Below are positions 1 through 13,734 of a DNA stretch of 64,000 bases, one piece after another. The notes beneath the pieces are model-generated. The model had not been told where the DNA came from. It ran no database searches and saw nothing but the letters and a program-made list of their open reading frames with translations. A program made the position numbers and the translations under genes. The first letter of the stretch is position 1. Every line of letters starts with the position of its first letter. The stretch is from Pyrenopolyporus hunteri (lineage: Eukaryota; Ascomycota; Sordariomycetes; Xylariales; Hypoxylaceae). Location: assembly GCA_902806595.1 (NCBI GenBank), contig CADCXC010000001.1, positions 248,001 through 312,000 on the forward strand, given 5' to 3'.

Positions 1-885
1 TCCACCCACAGGTACACGACCGACGTCGGGATCTCCGCCTTCCACTTCCCCTGGATCAGGTCCACGAACCGCTGGTTGCTCGTGTTGATGTCCCGCAGCG
101 AGGACAGGTGGTGCGCGACCGGCCCGAAGACCATCGGCGGGCAGATCGTCGCCACGTCGAACCCGGGCTTCTCCCGCTCTACGAAGTCCCACGCGGCCTT
201 CTCGGCGTATTTCTTGGATACCCGGTATGACGTTGCCGGCGGGCCTTTGAGACCGTCCTCGTAGCTGCGGTGGGGTTTTTTCGTTAGCCCCTAGCTGGCC
301 TTGCAGTCCCGCTTAACGGGGAGAAGGGGAGAGGGGCAGAGAGGCGCGGGGCACAAAACTTACGTGCTTGGGTTCCAGTCGGCTTCGCTGAAGGTCTTGG
401 TGGGGTCGGAGAGGCCTGCTTCAGAGAGAATAGCGGCGAAGGAGCTGGTGACGACGACACGCTTGACGTTGGGCGCGTACTTGGCGATGGCCTTGAGGAT
501 ACCGTTGGTACCCTCGATGGCCGGGTCCAGCAGCTCCGTTCGCGCGTCAGTCCACTTGTAGTGGAAGGGCGACGCGGTGTGCTGGACGTAGTCGAGGTCG
601 GGGTTCTTGGCAATGACCTCGTCGAAGGCGCCCGGCACTGCGATGTTCGGCACAATGGCCACCGAGAGCTTTGCGCCCGGGTACTTGGCACGGATCTGGG
701 AGGCTTTGGCCTCGGTCCGCACGGTCGTCACCACCTCATAGCCCCTCTTGAGCAAAAGCTCGAGGACGTGGGCTACGCGGTTTCGTACAGGTCAGCACGA
801 TGGAGGGCGTAGAGACGGATCTACACGGTTCACACTCACCAGCAATGAATCCTGACCCGCCAGTCAGTAATACCTTGTTGGGCAT
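1..885 (-). CDS. NAD(P)-dependent extended short-chain dehydrogenase/reductase, GRE2/dihydroflavonol-reductase type (5' part, runs off the left edge)
   Basis: Three exons on the minus strand: 885-840, 772-364 and 264-1; introns 839-773 (67 nt, GTGAGT..TAG) and 363-265 (99 nt, GTAAGT..CAG). Joined, they give 239 codons without a stop, and the gene continues beyond base 1. The start is the ATG at 885, because only from there does the Rossmann motif TGGSGFIA (residues 8-15) follow at the usual distance. The catalytic set is present: TSS at about 124-126 and Y165-x3-K169 (SYRVSK). The family reduces aldehydes, ketones or flavonoid-like substrates with NADPH in the cytosol; the substrate cannot be told from this part. 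Upstream there is an A/T-rich TATA-like stretch about 50 nt before the ATG. Family assignment is firm; GRE2-like ketoreductase versus cinnamoyl-CoA/dihydroflavonol reductase-like is open. Confidence 0.9.
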
Positions 886-2627
886 TGTGAGTTGTTTAGA
901 TTACTGCGTCGTACCAAGAAGTATTTAATAAAGCTCCGTGGATTGTTGGAAGTGAACAATATCAATAGGAGATTCAGGTTTTTAACAAATCTCTTAGGCT
1001 GAAATATCTCAACTCGGAGGGCTAGCTCGGCTGGCGACCTCCTACTACCTATATATGCTCTAGAGTTCTACCTTGGTAGGTGGTAGATATCCCCCTCCAA
1101 CACGCCAGGTGGGTATTCATCCGAGGATAGTGTATACGGGCGACATCGTGGGGGTGGAACAATACACAGTAACGTCACTGAAGTTGACTTTAGTTTACCC
1201 CTCGTCCCTTTTCGGCGATAGTCAGGGGCTTATTAATGATTTAATGGCCGCGGATCGCCGCTAATAAGATAAAGCCTATTCAATACTTGATCTTCGATCA
1301 ACAGATCACGTCCAAATGTTATAGAATTGCTTCGAATTTCTTCGGCGATTCTGAATATCCGCTTCCACCTAGGAACCCCAGCGAAGGAGAGCTTCTGATA
1401 GGCCATACTTAAGTGAGTCATCGGTGCTATATCTCGGCAAATGCCACCTAGAAAGACAGCGCTACCGTGCTATACGACGCTACCTATTCGGCCATCAACT
1501 ACCTACTATCGGCGTTTATCATCGGCCAGTGTAGCCAGCTTGCAATGATGCCATAGAGTTCTTATACACTATAAATCATTAAATCCGGCGTGAAGCCGTT
1601 CCTAATCTCCATCCTAAAGCCCTAAAATCCTTAAAATCCATCTCCGCCAATTTTATTTTCAATTTCATCACACCCGAAGCAATTGAGGATCTACGCCGAA
1701 ATATTATCTCTCTTTTTTCGGGCTTGCTGACTCAATCTGTGTAAGTCCCAGGACCCCCCTCCATTGTGAATTAGAATGAAAGGGGGATCACTAATAACCG
1801 CTAAACATCAGTAGTAATTTAGACGCGAAGTTGCCCCCTTTCCTCGTAAAACCGGTCTTCCATGCCTAGCATCTAGACGTTTACGTGGATCGCGGAAAGC
1901 GAAAATAAATCGAGCCCATCGGCCGTCGTTTTAATCGCTAATTAATGGAAGAACGCATAGCCCATGGCTTAAATATTAGCCTACCACTATCCTCAGTTAC
2001 AGCTCTTAATGGCAGTGAGGGGTAGCAACTAGCGTCGCCTAGTGGTCCGGAACCCGCTATCATTATCTTTTAGTGTCATCGATAGTGGAGAACGAGTGCT
2101 ATTACGGACTACATATAGCGCCCGAAATTGGCTTATTTTGATAAGTACTGTACTGCCAGCGATCGCGTGTCCTAGATCCCCAGTGCCCAATTCTAATATG
2201 TGCATGCGCATAAGACTACCTACCTACCTACCTATAGGTACCTAAAGCTCGCTATCCAGCTCATCGCTTAGCGCCAACGGCGACCTGAGGTAAATGTCTT
2301 CTACTCATAGAATCTACATCATATACTATATGTGCGTCCTTTCTCCCAGACATTAAATATTCTAAACATTGTCCCTCAAAAAGAATATTATACGGGAGCA
2401 CGGATATACACGCCGAAAAACATAAAATAATATACCGACGTCAATCCCCTACCTAGACAATTCCAGGTAGAACCTATTACGCTACGCTACTAGAAAACGA
2501 TACCGCAGTTCGAACTTAACATGTTCATTTTACGACTTTCTTATACGTACGCTATTATTAGAAAGGGTCGTATAAACCGGATTACCACATCCCGAATTAT
2601 GCCTCAATTCAGGTCTCATAATAACTA
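886..2627. other. Intergenic, no supported gene
   Basis: About 1.7 kb of ordinary base composition that becomes richer in TA-containing words towards the transposon block. It holds the promoter of the dehydrogenase on its left side. Reading frames are short. One 53-codon open stretch at 1583-1744 looks protein-like but is too short to claim. Confidence 0.6.
2216..2234. repeat. (CTAC)n microsatellite followed by CTATAGGTACC
   Basis: Just under five tandem CTAC units run into a short inverted segment TATAGGTACCTA. The same CTAC/GTAG word recurs as short tandem or palindromic pieces across the non-repeat parts of the window. Confidence 0.9.
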
Positions 2628-2859
2628 CCATGCATTACGTAACAACGGGACACACCCCTACCGGGACACCTTTTTACCATTAAAACTTATTTAATTAAAA
2701 TGTATATATTTAATTAAATATAAATCGTAAAAATATTAAATTAAATTTATTAAAAAAGTTATTAAAAAGTTATTTTATAAATATATTATAACTTTTAATT
2801 AAAATTTTAAATAAAAAATTATAAAATAAAAAATTTTATTTTATTTTAATATCGTCGTA
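2628..2859. repeat. Left terminal inverted repeat of element C
   Basis: Aligns to the reverse complement of 28681-28921. Most differences are C/T or G/A transitions, with one gap of about 10 bp near the inner end. The shared inner landmark is ATCGTCGTA/TTCGTCGTA. Confidence 0.85.
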
Positions 2860-3454
2860 TTTAAATATTTATATTTATTTATTTTATTTAAAAAAAACTT
2901 TAAAATTAATTAAAAAATTTTAAATATTTTTTTATTTAATTTTAAATATATATAATAATTTATTTAAATTTAATATACGTTTTTAACTTATATAATTAAT
3001 TTATAATAAACGTTTAAAATATTATAAAAAATTATTATTTTTATATTTATTTTAATATATGAATATAAAATATTTATAAATAAAATTTTTTTTTTATAAA
3101 ATAAAAATCGTTTTTTCGATTAATTTTAATTTTAATTATTATAAATTATTATTAATAAAATTATTATAAAATAAAAATAATATATAAAAAAAATTAAAAA
3201 TATATATTTTTAATTATAAATTTTTAAAAGTTTTTATTTATTTTAAATTTATATATAAATTATATATATTTTAAAAATAATTAAAATATTTTTTAAATAA
3301 TTTATATATTAATATTAATAAATATATTATCGTTTAAAAATATTTTTTTTTATTTTTAATAAATTTTATAAAATTTAATTTTATAAAATCGTTATTTTAA
3401 TAAAAATAAATTTTAATTAATTTTTATAATTATATAAAATATTTTTAAAGTTTT

Positions 3455-3671
3455 TAATAATTAATTAATTTATATACGTATTATTTCGTAATACGTATTT
3501 TAAAAAAAGGAAATATTTATATATTTTCGTTTATATAAAAAAAACTTTTTTTACGATTTTTTTATTAAATAATTTTTCTTTTTTAAATAATTTATATAAC
3601 ATTAATTTTATTATATCGCGTTTATTTTTATTATTATTTTTTTATTTCATTTATATATGTATTTATTAATA
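3455..3671 (+). repeat. Copia-B copy 1, 5' LTR (217 bp)
   Basis: Bounded by TAATAATT and TATTAATA, mutated from the usual TG..CA ends. Matches the reverse complement of the LTRs at 7583-7797 and 13519-13734, and 28307-28519 directly. Confidence 0.88.
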
Positions 3672-6348
3672 TTAATTAATATTATTAAAATTAATAATAT
3701 AAATTAATAAAGTTAAAAAAATTATTATTACGATAATACGAAAAATTTTTATCGTAATAATATACGCGATATTAACACTTTTTTTTTTTACGTTTTTATT
3801 TTATTTACGATAAAATATCGTTTTCGTTATTTTTAATTTTTTTTAAATCTTTTTTATTTATTATATCGTAAAAAATTAAAAATTTTATTTAAACGTAAAT
3901 TTAAAAAAAAAATTTAATTTTATAAAATAAAAAAATATAAATAAGTTTAAAACTTTAATTAAATATATTTTCGATTTTATAATTACTTTTATTTTTTTCG
4001 ATAAATATTTTAATTATATAATAATAAAATAAAAAAAAATTCGTAAATCGTTATTTTTTAATAAAAAATAATATAAATATTATTTATATTAATAAATTTA
4101 AATTTAACAAATAAAAGTAAATTATATATTTATATAATTAAAAAAATTTTAAAAGAATTTTAAAAACGTTTTAAAAATTTTATTTTAAACGATTTTTAAA
4201 TTTTATTACGTTAATTATAATCGATTTTAAAAATTACGTTAATGTAAAAAAATATTTATATAAATAAAAATAATATTAACGTTATTAAATTTTTATTAAA
4301 TTTTTTATTATTACGTAAATTATTAAAATAAAATAACGATAAATTAATAAAAATAAAATAAAAATAATTTAATATATTAATATAAAAAACGTTTATATAT
4401 TAAATCGAAAAAAATGTAATTTATTTAAAAATATTTATATCGATATATATACGTTATAATATAATAACGATTAAAATTTTTCGCTTTTTAAACGTTTAAT
4501 TAATTAATCGAATATAAAAATTTAAATTTAATAACGTTTATTATTTCGATAAAACTATTATTTATATCGTTTTAACGACGTTATAAATTATTTTTTTAAT
4601 AAATATTTTTACTTTTTACGACTTTTAATAATTTATCGTTTATATTTTATATTTTTTCGTTTTTTTATTATAGTTTTCGATAATATAATCTTTTTAATAA
4701 TTAATATTTAAATTTTCGTTATTAATTTTATTTAATTTTTAAAATAATTAAAGTAATTTACGTAATTAATTAAAATTTTAAATATTTAATATATTTATTT
4801 TTTTTATTTTTATTTTATAAAAAATAATTACGTTTTTTTAAATTATTACGGTTAATTAATATTTTATTATATCGATATATATCGAATTAAAATATAATTA
4901 ACGATATATTTTTAATTTTTAACGAAAAAAATAATTTTAATTTTTATTATCGAAAAATATTTATAAATTTTTCGAATCGTTATCGAATAATTTATATATA
5001 ATATCGATAATTTTATTAAATATTATATTAAAAAAAAATTATTATATCGAAAATTACGATTTTTTTTAAACGATTTTATAATTTTTATTAATTAAATCGA
5101 CTTTTATATTTATATTTATCGAAAATTAATAAAACGATATTTATTATAACGTTTTTTTTATTTAAATTTTTAACGAAATATATTTTTTTATTATTATTAA
5201 TTATTTTAAAAAAGTTTAAAATAATAAAAATAATTATATCGAAAAATTTTATAACGTTTTAAAAAATAAATTTCGTTTTTTTTTAAACGTATATTATACG
5301 ATTAAAATTTATTAAATTTAATTTTATATCGTATTTTTTATTATTTTTATTAAACGAACGATTATTTATTTTTTATATAACGTATTTCGTTATTAATATT
5401 TTACGAATATATATTTAATTATAAAACGATATTTTAATACGAAATAAAATAAAATTTAATATTATTATAATTAAATTTTAATTATTTTTTTAATATTAAA
5501 ATTTTAAAAAAAAACGAAGGAAAATTTAATTTTAAAATATTATAAATTATATTAAATAAATTAATATTATATTAATAAATTTTTAAAAAAAAATTTAAAA
5601 ATAAATTATAATTTATCGTAATTATATAACGTATTTATTATAATATATTATAACTATAATATATTTTATTTTTTTCGTTATATTAATTCGAAAAATTAAT
5701 TAATAAATTTCGTACGTTAATTAATATTTTCGAAAATATTAAAAAAATATATTAATTTATAATTAATAATAATAATAATAAAAATTTCGATTAATTTTAT
5801 ATTAAACGAAAATATTACCGTAATAATAAAAACGATCGATATTAATCGAAAAAAACGACTTAAATTTAAAAACGTCGTTATTAAATATATAAAAAAAAAA
5901 TATTAATTTATTAAATATTTCGAAAATAAATAAAAAAAAATAAAAAAACGTTAACGAATTTAAAAAATTAAAAATAAAAGTAAATATATTACGTTTTTAA
6001 CGAATTATAAAAATATTAAATAAAAAAATTCGAAATCGAAAAACGACGATTAAAACGTCGTTATTTTCGAAACGAAAAAAATTAATTTTTAATATTAATT
6101 AATTACGATATATTTAATAAATTAAATATATTAATATTAAATTATTTTTTATTATTTTTTTATCGATAAATTAAAAAATAATATTATATTTATTTTAAAT
6201 CGATATATTAAAAATATTTTTTAAAATATTATTTTCGATATTAATATAATTAAAATATTTATTATAAAAAAAATTAATATTAAATTTTTATAAAAAATTT
6301 TTTCGATCGAAAATTTAAAATAAATAATAATCGAATCGATAAAATTAA

Positions 6349-6618
6349 TATAATTATATAATTTTATATTAAAAAATTTACCGTAACGATAATAACGATA
6401 AATATATTTTTATTAAATATTTCGTTATTTTAAATAACGAAGATGTAAGGTATATATTTTAAAACGATATATAAATATCGATTAGTGTAAAATTAATTAA
6501 TTATATTTTTATATAAATAAGTATAATAAATATAATTTTATTTCGTAATTTTTATATTAAACGATCGTTTAATATTTTTTTTTTAATTTATTAATTAATA
6601 ATTTTTTATTATTTAATA
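6349..6618 (+). repeat. Copia-A1 5' LTR (270 bp)
   Basis: Starts TATAATTATATAAT and ends TTATTATTTAATA. Same length as the other three Copia-A LTRs; differences are C/T or G/A. Confidence 0.9.
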
Positions 6619-7582
6619 TTAATTAATATTTAATTAATAAATTATATATAAATAATAAAGTTTTTATTAAAAAAAAGTTTACGAATTTAAAAAAGTTTAA
6701 AATATGAAAAAATTATTTATTTTATTATAATTTAGTTTAAAAAAATATTAAAGTTCGATCGAATAAATAAATTTTAATAAAAAAAAACGATTAATTATTA
6801 AATTATTTTTAAAAATTCGAAGTATTTTATGTTAATAGTTTTTAAAAACGTAAGATTAATCGTATTATTTTAAAAATTTCGAAGCGTAATATATTATACG
6901 TAATATATTAAATAATATTTATATATAATATATAAAAAAACGTTAATAAATTTACGTTTATTATATATAAAAAATTTTATTATTGTATTTAATTAATTAT
7001 TTAAAACGTTTTACGTTAATAATAATTAATTAAATATAAAAATAATTATTTTAACTTTTATAAATTTTTATTTTTAATTAATTAAACTTAAAATATATAT
7101 ACGTTAACGATTTAATTATTTACGAAAAAATTTTTAAATCGATTTATTTATTATTTTTTTTTATTTTATTTTATTTTTTTTATATCGATTATCGTTATTA
7201 AGTAATTATAATTAAAAAACTTTTTTTTATATAAATAAAAAAAATTTTTTTTTATTTTTAACGAAATGTTATAATATTAAATTTATTAATTAATTAAAAT
7301 TTATTTATATAATGTCGAAAATAAATAAAATTTAAAAAGATTTCGTTAATTTAAATTATATAAGTTTAAATTTTAAAAAATTTAACTTCGATAAAATAAA
7401 ATTAAAAATTTTAAATATTTATTTCGCGAAATGTTTTTAAATATATAATAATAATTTTTTTAACGTTTAATTATAACGACGATTTAAAAAAAATTTCGAT
7501 AATTAAAACGAAAAATAATTTTAATATATAATTAAATAATTACGTATTAAAAAAATCGATTATTTACGAAAATATAACGTAT

Positions 7583-7797
7583 TATTAATAGGTATGTACG
7601 TAAATAAAGTAAGGAAATAATAATAAAAGTAATTACGATAAAGTAAAATTAATATTATATAAATTATTTAAAGAGGAAAAATTATTTAATAAAGAGATTA
7701 TAGGAAAGGTTTTTTTTATATAAACGAAGGTATATAGGTATTTTTTTTTTAAGGTATATATTACGAAGTGGTACGTATATGAGTTAATTAATTATTA
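7583..7797 (-). repeat. Copia-B copy 2, 3' LTR (215 bp)
   Basis: Begins TATTAATAGGTATG and ends AATTATTA. Directly repeated at 13519-13734. Keeps several GG pairs that are AA in older copies. Confidence 0.9.
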
Positions 7798-9061
7798 TTT
7801 ATTTTATTTTTTTTTGTAATTAATTGATTACGAATTATTAGTTAAGTTTTTTATTTTATTTATTTTTTTAATTTTAAATTAATTTAATTTTTTTTTATTA
7901 AGTTTCGTATCGTTTTATTAAAAGACGTTTTCGTTATTATATTCGTGGGGTTATACGATTTATAAATTTATTAAATGTTATTAATTTTTCGGTTTTTATA
8001 GAATTATTTTAACGTTATAAGATTAATTATTAATTTTTTTTTATTGGTATTTTTTATTTATATTAAATATTAATATAACGATAAAAAGTCGATATATAAA
8101 ATAAAAGGGATTTTAAGAAGTAAAAAGCGTTTTAGGATAATATTAATTATATAGTAAATAATATAATCGACGTCGAAATTTTAAACTATTTTATAAATTT
8201 TATTAATAAGTATGTTACGAATAATTCGTTTATATTTAATAAATAATTAATAAATAATATTATTAATAATTTATATTTTATTATTTCGATCGATAAGATT
8301 TTTATTATTTAAAATAATAACGTATTCGATTTATAAATTTAAATTTTTATTATTTACGAAAAATTTATCAATAAAAATATAAAGGTGTAAATTTTAAGGA
8401 TTTAGTTCGATATAACGAAGTTTACGTATTTAGTTATTTATTTATTATTTAATTTTAGCGTTAAAAATTTTAATTTTTTTAAATTTAGGTTTAAAGTATT
8501 AAGTTATAATAAAGTAATTAAAGGTTATTTCGAATTAATATATAAAAGTAATGTATATATTTCGAGTTCGTTATTTTATAAATTTTTTAATTATATCGAA
8601 GGTTTTAATATTTAATAGTTTAAGTTTTTTAGTTTGATTTTTTTAAGTAGTTGTTACGTTAAAATTTTTATTATAAATCGTAATATGTAAATTATTAAAA
8701 TTTTTAATTTCGAAATTTATAATTTTTTAAGGGCGTATTTTAATTTTAGTTTTATTAAAAGTTTTATTTTTAATAATAAAAAAGTTCGTAATATCGACGT
8801 TAAAAATATTATTTATTTAAAAGTTAATAAATTCGAACGGATTCGAATTTATTATAAATAAATAAGGGTTAAAAATTAATGGTTTTATTTGTAATTTTTA
8901 TTAATAATAACGCGAATAAATTTTAAATTAATAAATATTTAATTTTATAAAATCGTATAAAAGTTTAATTATTTATAATAATATTTTTTTAGGGTATTTA
9001 TTTTTAAATTTTATTAATAAATATATAAAGATAATTTTTTATATCGATATTTTAAATTAAG

Positions 9062-9359
9062 TGTAAATTATTATAATATTTCGAATTATAATTTTTATCT
9101 TTTTTCGACGTAATATAAGCGTTAAAATTAATATAATATATTAGTTAATTTTTTAAATAATAAGTATATACGTTATAATATATTTTTTATCGAAATTATT
9201 ATAATTTTAAATTATTAAGCGAGATTTTTCGTATAATACGACGGTATTTTTATTTTTAATTTCCCGAATTATTTATAATTTAAAAATTGTAACGCTTCGA
9301 TATATAATTATATTATAAATTTTTAAACGTAAAATACTTTTTTCGAATAAAATGTTAAA
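9062..9359 (-). pseudogene. RIP-inactivated Copia reverse transcriptase fragment (Copia-B copy 2)
   Basis: On the minus strand one frame stays coherent for about 100 codons, with TAA as the only stop, the product expected from RIP of CAA or TGG codons. It contains a mutated form of the Copia RT core: an SRL-x4-NYND-like block, then a stretch matching the LTQSPT-x-QR-x-SQR consensus with transition changes only, then R-N-I-x3-Y where the family has RDITQAY. The family consensus is from general knowledge. The fragment lies about 4.4 kb from the 5' end of the 6.15-kb element, as expected when integrase precedes RT (Copia order). The same block is at about 20,340-20,640 (+) in copy 1. Confidence 0.7.
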
Positions 9360-12300
9360 TTTTTTTATATTTAATATTTTATAAAATTTTTTTTATATAA
9401 TGATTTTTTTATTCGTTTATAGTTTAATAATAAAAGTAAAATTTTTTTACTTTTTATTAATGATGTATAATTTAACGGTATGGGAAAAATTGTTAATATA
9501 TATAAAGTTTTCCTTCGAAATAATTTAATAATTATCGGAGTTAAAAGTTAATATAAATAACTCGATTTTAAATTTTTTAAACGATATGAAATTTTTTTAA
9601 GGTTAGATATATAATTTAATATAAAAATTCTTAAACGTAAATGTTTTATTTAAAGTGTTAAAAACGACGATAATATTTTTATTCGATATTATAATAATTT
9701 TATAAAAATTTTTTTATTTTTTTTTTTTTTATAAATAAATATTTCGTTATCGATAGAAAGTAATACGAAAAAAGTTTTTCGTATATTAAGGTTATTATGT
9801 ATGTTTAAAATATTTTTTATAAAATGTTATATTTTAATTTTTTTAATTTTTATTATTATTTTTTAAACGATTTATATTTTTTAAATTTATACGAAAATAA
9901 AAAATAAATTTATATTAATTTTAAAATAAACGTCGAATATAAAAAATATAAATATTAAATTATTAAAATTAATTATATTATTAATTATTTTAATAATCAT
10001 TTATAATTAAGTTATACGTAAATTTAAACTTTAAAATTTATCGATAATAATTTCGTATATTTTACGAATAAAATCGTAATATTTTTTAACTTTATTAATT
10101 AATTAATATACTTTAATAAATACTTAATAATAAATAATTTTAATAATACGAGTTTTATTTCGAAATTCGATATTATCGAAATTTATATCGGTATTATATA
10201 TAATAATATTCGAAAATTCGAAATAAATATCGATTTAATATTATTTTAATATATCTTAAATTTTTTTAATAAAAATGATTTTTATAAAATAAATAATTTA
10301 AAACTTTATAACGGCGTCGATTATATATAAAACGGGACGTTTATTTAAATATATAATATTAATAATAACTTCGTAATTAAAATTTATATTAAAATTTTTT
10401 AAGTTAAACCTAAATTTTTAAAAGGTTTTATTTTTAATTTAATAATAATAATAAAATTTATTAATTTTTTTAATATTTTTAATATTAATATTATAATTTA
10501 TTTTATTTAAAAAAGTATATAATTTAATTATAAAAAAATAACTAAATTAAATATAAATACGACGTAATTCGAGTTTCGTAAAAAAAGTCGTATTATTAAA
10601 ATAAAACTATAAATGTTTTTATTTATAAACGATAGTAACGATAATGTTATTTTTTTCGATTAATTAATTTGTAATATTATTTAAATAAATGTTTAATCGA
10701 TTTATATTTTTTAGACATATAAAAAATAAAATATTTAAATTTATAATATAAAAATCGATTAATTCGAACGAAACGTTAATTATAATTATTTTTAATAATT
10801 TAATTAAAAATTTATTTTCGAATTTAATATTAATTTTATCGGCTTAATTATTATTCATTTTAAAATTTCGATCGAGAAAGTTTTTTATAAAAATTTAACA
10901 TTAGTTTTTTTTTATAATAAATATTTTAATTATATCGATATCGAGGATAATATTTTAGAAAACATTTTTAATATATTAATTTAAGATAAATATAATATTA
11001 TTTTTTAATTTATCGATAAAAAGGTAATAAAAAATAATTCGATATTAATATATTTAATTCGTTAAATATACCGCGGTTAATTAATGTTAAAAATTAATTT
11101 TTTTTATTTCGAAAGTAACGACGTTTTAATCGTCGTTTTTCGACTTCGAGTTTTTTTATTTAATACTTTTATAATCCGTTAAAAACGTAATATATTTACT
11201 TTTATTTTTAGTTTTTTAAACTTATTATAATCTTTTAATTTTTTTTTATTCGTTTTTAAAATATTTAATAAATTAATATTTTTTTTTTATATATTTAATA
11301 ACGACACTTTTAAATTTAAGTCGTTTTTTTTAACTAATATCGATTATTTTTATTATTATAATAATACTTTCGTTTAATATAAAATTAATTAAAATTTTTA
11401 TCGTTATTATCGTTAATTATAAATTAATATATTTTTTTAATATTTTCGAAAATATCGATTAACGTACGAAGTTTATTAATTAACTTTTCGAATTAATATA
11501 ACGAAATAAATAAAATATATTATAACTAAAATACATTATAAATAATATATTACGTAATTATAATAAATTACTATTTACCTTTAAAATTTTTTTTAAAAAT
11601 ACATTAATATAATATTAATTTATTTAATATAATTTATAATATTTTAAAATTAAACTTTCCCTCGTTTTTTTTTTAACTTTAATATTAAAAAAAAATAATC
11701 GAAGTTTAATTATAATAATATTAAATTTTATTTTACTTCGTATTAAAATGTTATTTTATAGTTAAATATATATTCGTAAAACATTAATAATAAAATATAT
11801 TATATAAAAAATAAATAATTATTCGTTTAATAAAAATAATGGAAAATATAATATAAAATTAAATTTAACGAATCTTAATCGTATAATATACATTTAAAAA
11901 AAAACGGAATTTATTTTTTAAAATATTATAAAGTTTTTCGATATAATTATTTTTATTATTTTAAATTTTTTTAAAATAATCGACGATAATAAAAAGATAT
12001 ATTTCGTTAAAAATTTAAATAAAAAAAACGTTATAATAAATGTCGTTTTATTAATTTTCGACGGATATAAATATAAAGGTCGGTTTAATTAATAAAAGTT
12101 ATAAAGTTATTTAAAAAGAAAAATCGTAATTTTCGATATAATAATTTCCTTTTTTTAATACGACGTTTAATAAAATCGTCGATATTATATACGAATTATT
12201 CGATAACGATTTAAAAGATTTATAAACTTTTTCCAATAATAAAAATTAAGATTATTTTTTTCGTTAAAGATTAAAGGTGTATTATTAATTATACTTTTAT

Positions 12301-13518
12301 AATTTAATATAAATTAAAATAATAAAGTATTAATTAATCGTAATAATTTAAAAAAATGCGGTTATTTTTTATAAGGTAGGGGTAAAAAAAATAGATATAT
12401 TAAATATTTAAAGTTTCGATTAATTACGTAAGTTATTTTAATTATTTTAAAGGTTAAACGAAATTAACGGTAAGGGTTTAAATATTAATTATTAAAGGGG
12501 TTATGTTATAAAAAATTACGATAAAAAAAGCGATAAAATATAAAATATCGATAATAAATTATTAAAGGTAGTAAAAAATAAGTACGTAAATTACGAAAGT
12601 GATTTATAACGTCGTCGAAACGATATTAATAATAATTTTATCGATATAATAAATATTATTAAATTTTCGTATTCGATTAATTAATTAAACGTTTAAAAAA
12701 CGAAAAATTATAATTATTATTATATTATAACGTATATATATATCGATATAAATAACTTCGAGTAAATTATATTTTTTTCGATTCGATATACGAATATTTT
12801 TTATATTAATATATTAAATTATTTTTATTTTATTTTTATTAATTTATCGTTATTTTACTTTAATAATTTTCGTAATAATAAAAAATTTATTAAAGATTTA
12901 ATAACGTTAATATTATTTCTATTTATATAAATGTTTTTTTATATTAATGCGGTTTTTAAAATCGAACGTAATTAATATAATATAATTTAAAAATTATTTA
13001 GGGTAAAATTTTTAAAACGTTTTTAAAATTTTTTTATAGTTTTTTTAATTATATAAATATATAATTTATTTTTATTCGTTACGTTTAGGTTTATTAATAT
13101 AATTAATATTTACGTTATTTTTTATTAAAAGGTAGTAGTTTACGGGTTTATTTTTTTTTATTTTATTATTATAAAATTAAAATATTTAATAAAAAAGGTC
13201 GAAGTAATTAAATAATTAAAAATATATTTAATTAAAATTTTAAGTTTATTTATATTTTTTTATTTAACGAAGTTAAATTTTTTTTCGTAAATTTATATTT
13301 AAATCGAATTTTTAGTTTTTTACGATATAATAAATATTATAAGTTTAAAGAAATTTAATATAATAAAATAATATTTTAATATAAATAAAAAAGTATTATA
13401 TAAAAAAAAAAATGTTATTATCGTATATATTATTACGATAAAAGTTTTTCGTATTATTATAATAATAATTTTTTTAATTTTATTAATTTATATTATTAAT
13501 TTTAATAATATTAATTAA

Positions 13519-13734
13519 TATTAATAAATATATACGTAAATAAAGTAAGGAAATAATAATAAAAATAATCGCGATGAGGTAAAATTAATGTTATATAAAT
13601 TATTTAAAAAAGAAAAATTATTTAATAAGGAAATTATAAAAAAGGTTTTTTTTATATAAACGAAAGTATATAAGTATTTTTTTTTTTAAAATACATATTA
13701 CGAAGTGGTACGTATATAAGTTAATTAATTATTA
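13519..13734 (-). repeat. Copia-B copy 2, 5' LTR (216 bp)
   Basis: Directly repeats 7583-7797, with differences almost only of the transition type, and abuts the CGTAT target duplication. Confidence 0.9.

Larger units (their letters stand above)
7583..13734 (-). mobile_element. Copia-B copy 2 (Ty1/Copia), innermost and youngest insertion
   Basis: A 6,152-bp element with LTRs 7583-7797 and 13519-13734 and target duplication CGTAT (7578-7582, 13735-13739). The flanks rejoin to the sequence read without interruption in Copia-A2 at 22981-22995. A pyrimidine-rich stretch directly after the left LTR (7798-7816) is a polypurine tract on the minus strand. The reverse transcriptase remnant at 9359-9062 also reads on the minus strand, so this copy is opposite to the other retroelements. 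It keeps more non-CpG G than any other part of the block between 7.6 and 9.6 kb, as expected for the last arrival. Dense TAA stops make it non-functional. Confidence 0.92.

Noticed and set aside
1583..1744. 53-codon open stretch ending at a GTAAGT-like sequence
   Set aside because: Protein-like, but far too short to separate from chance, and no second exon was found.
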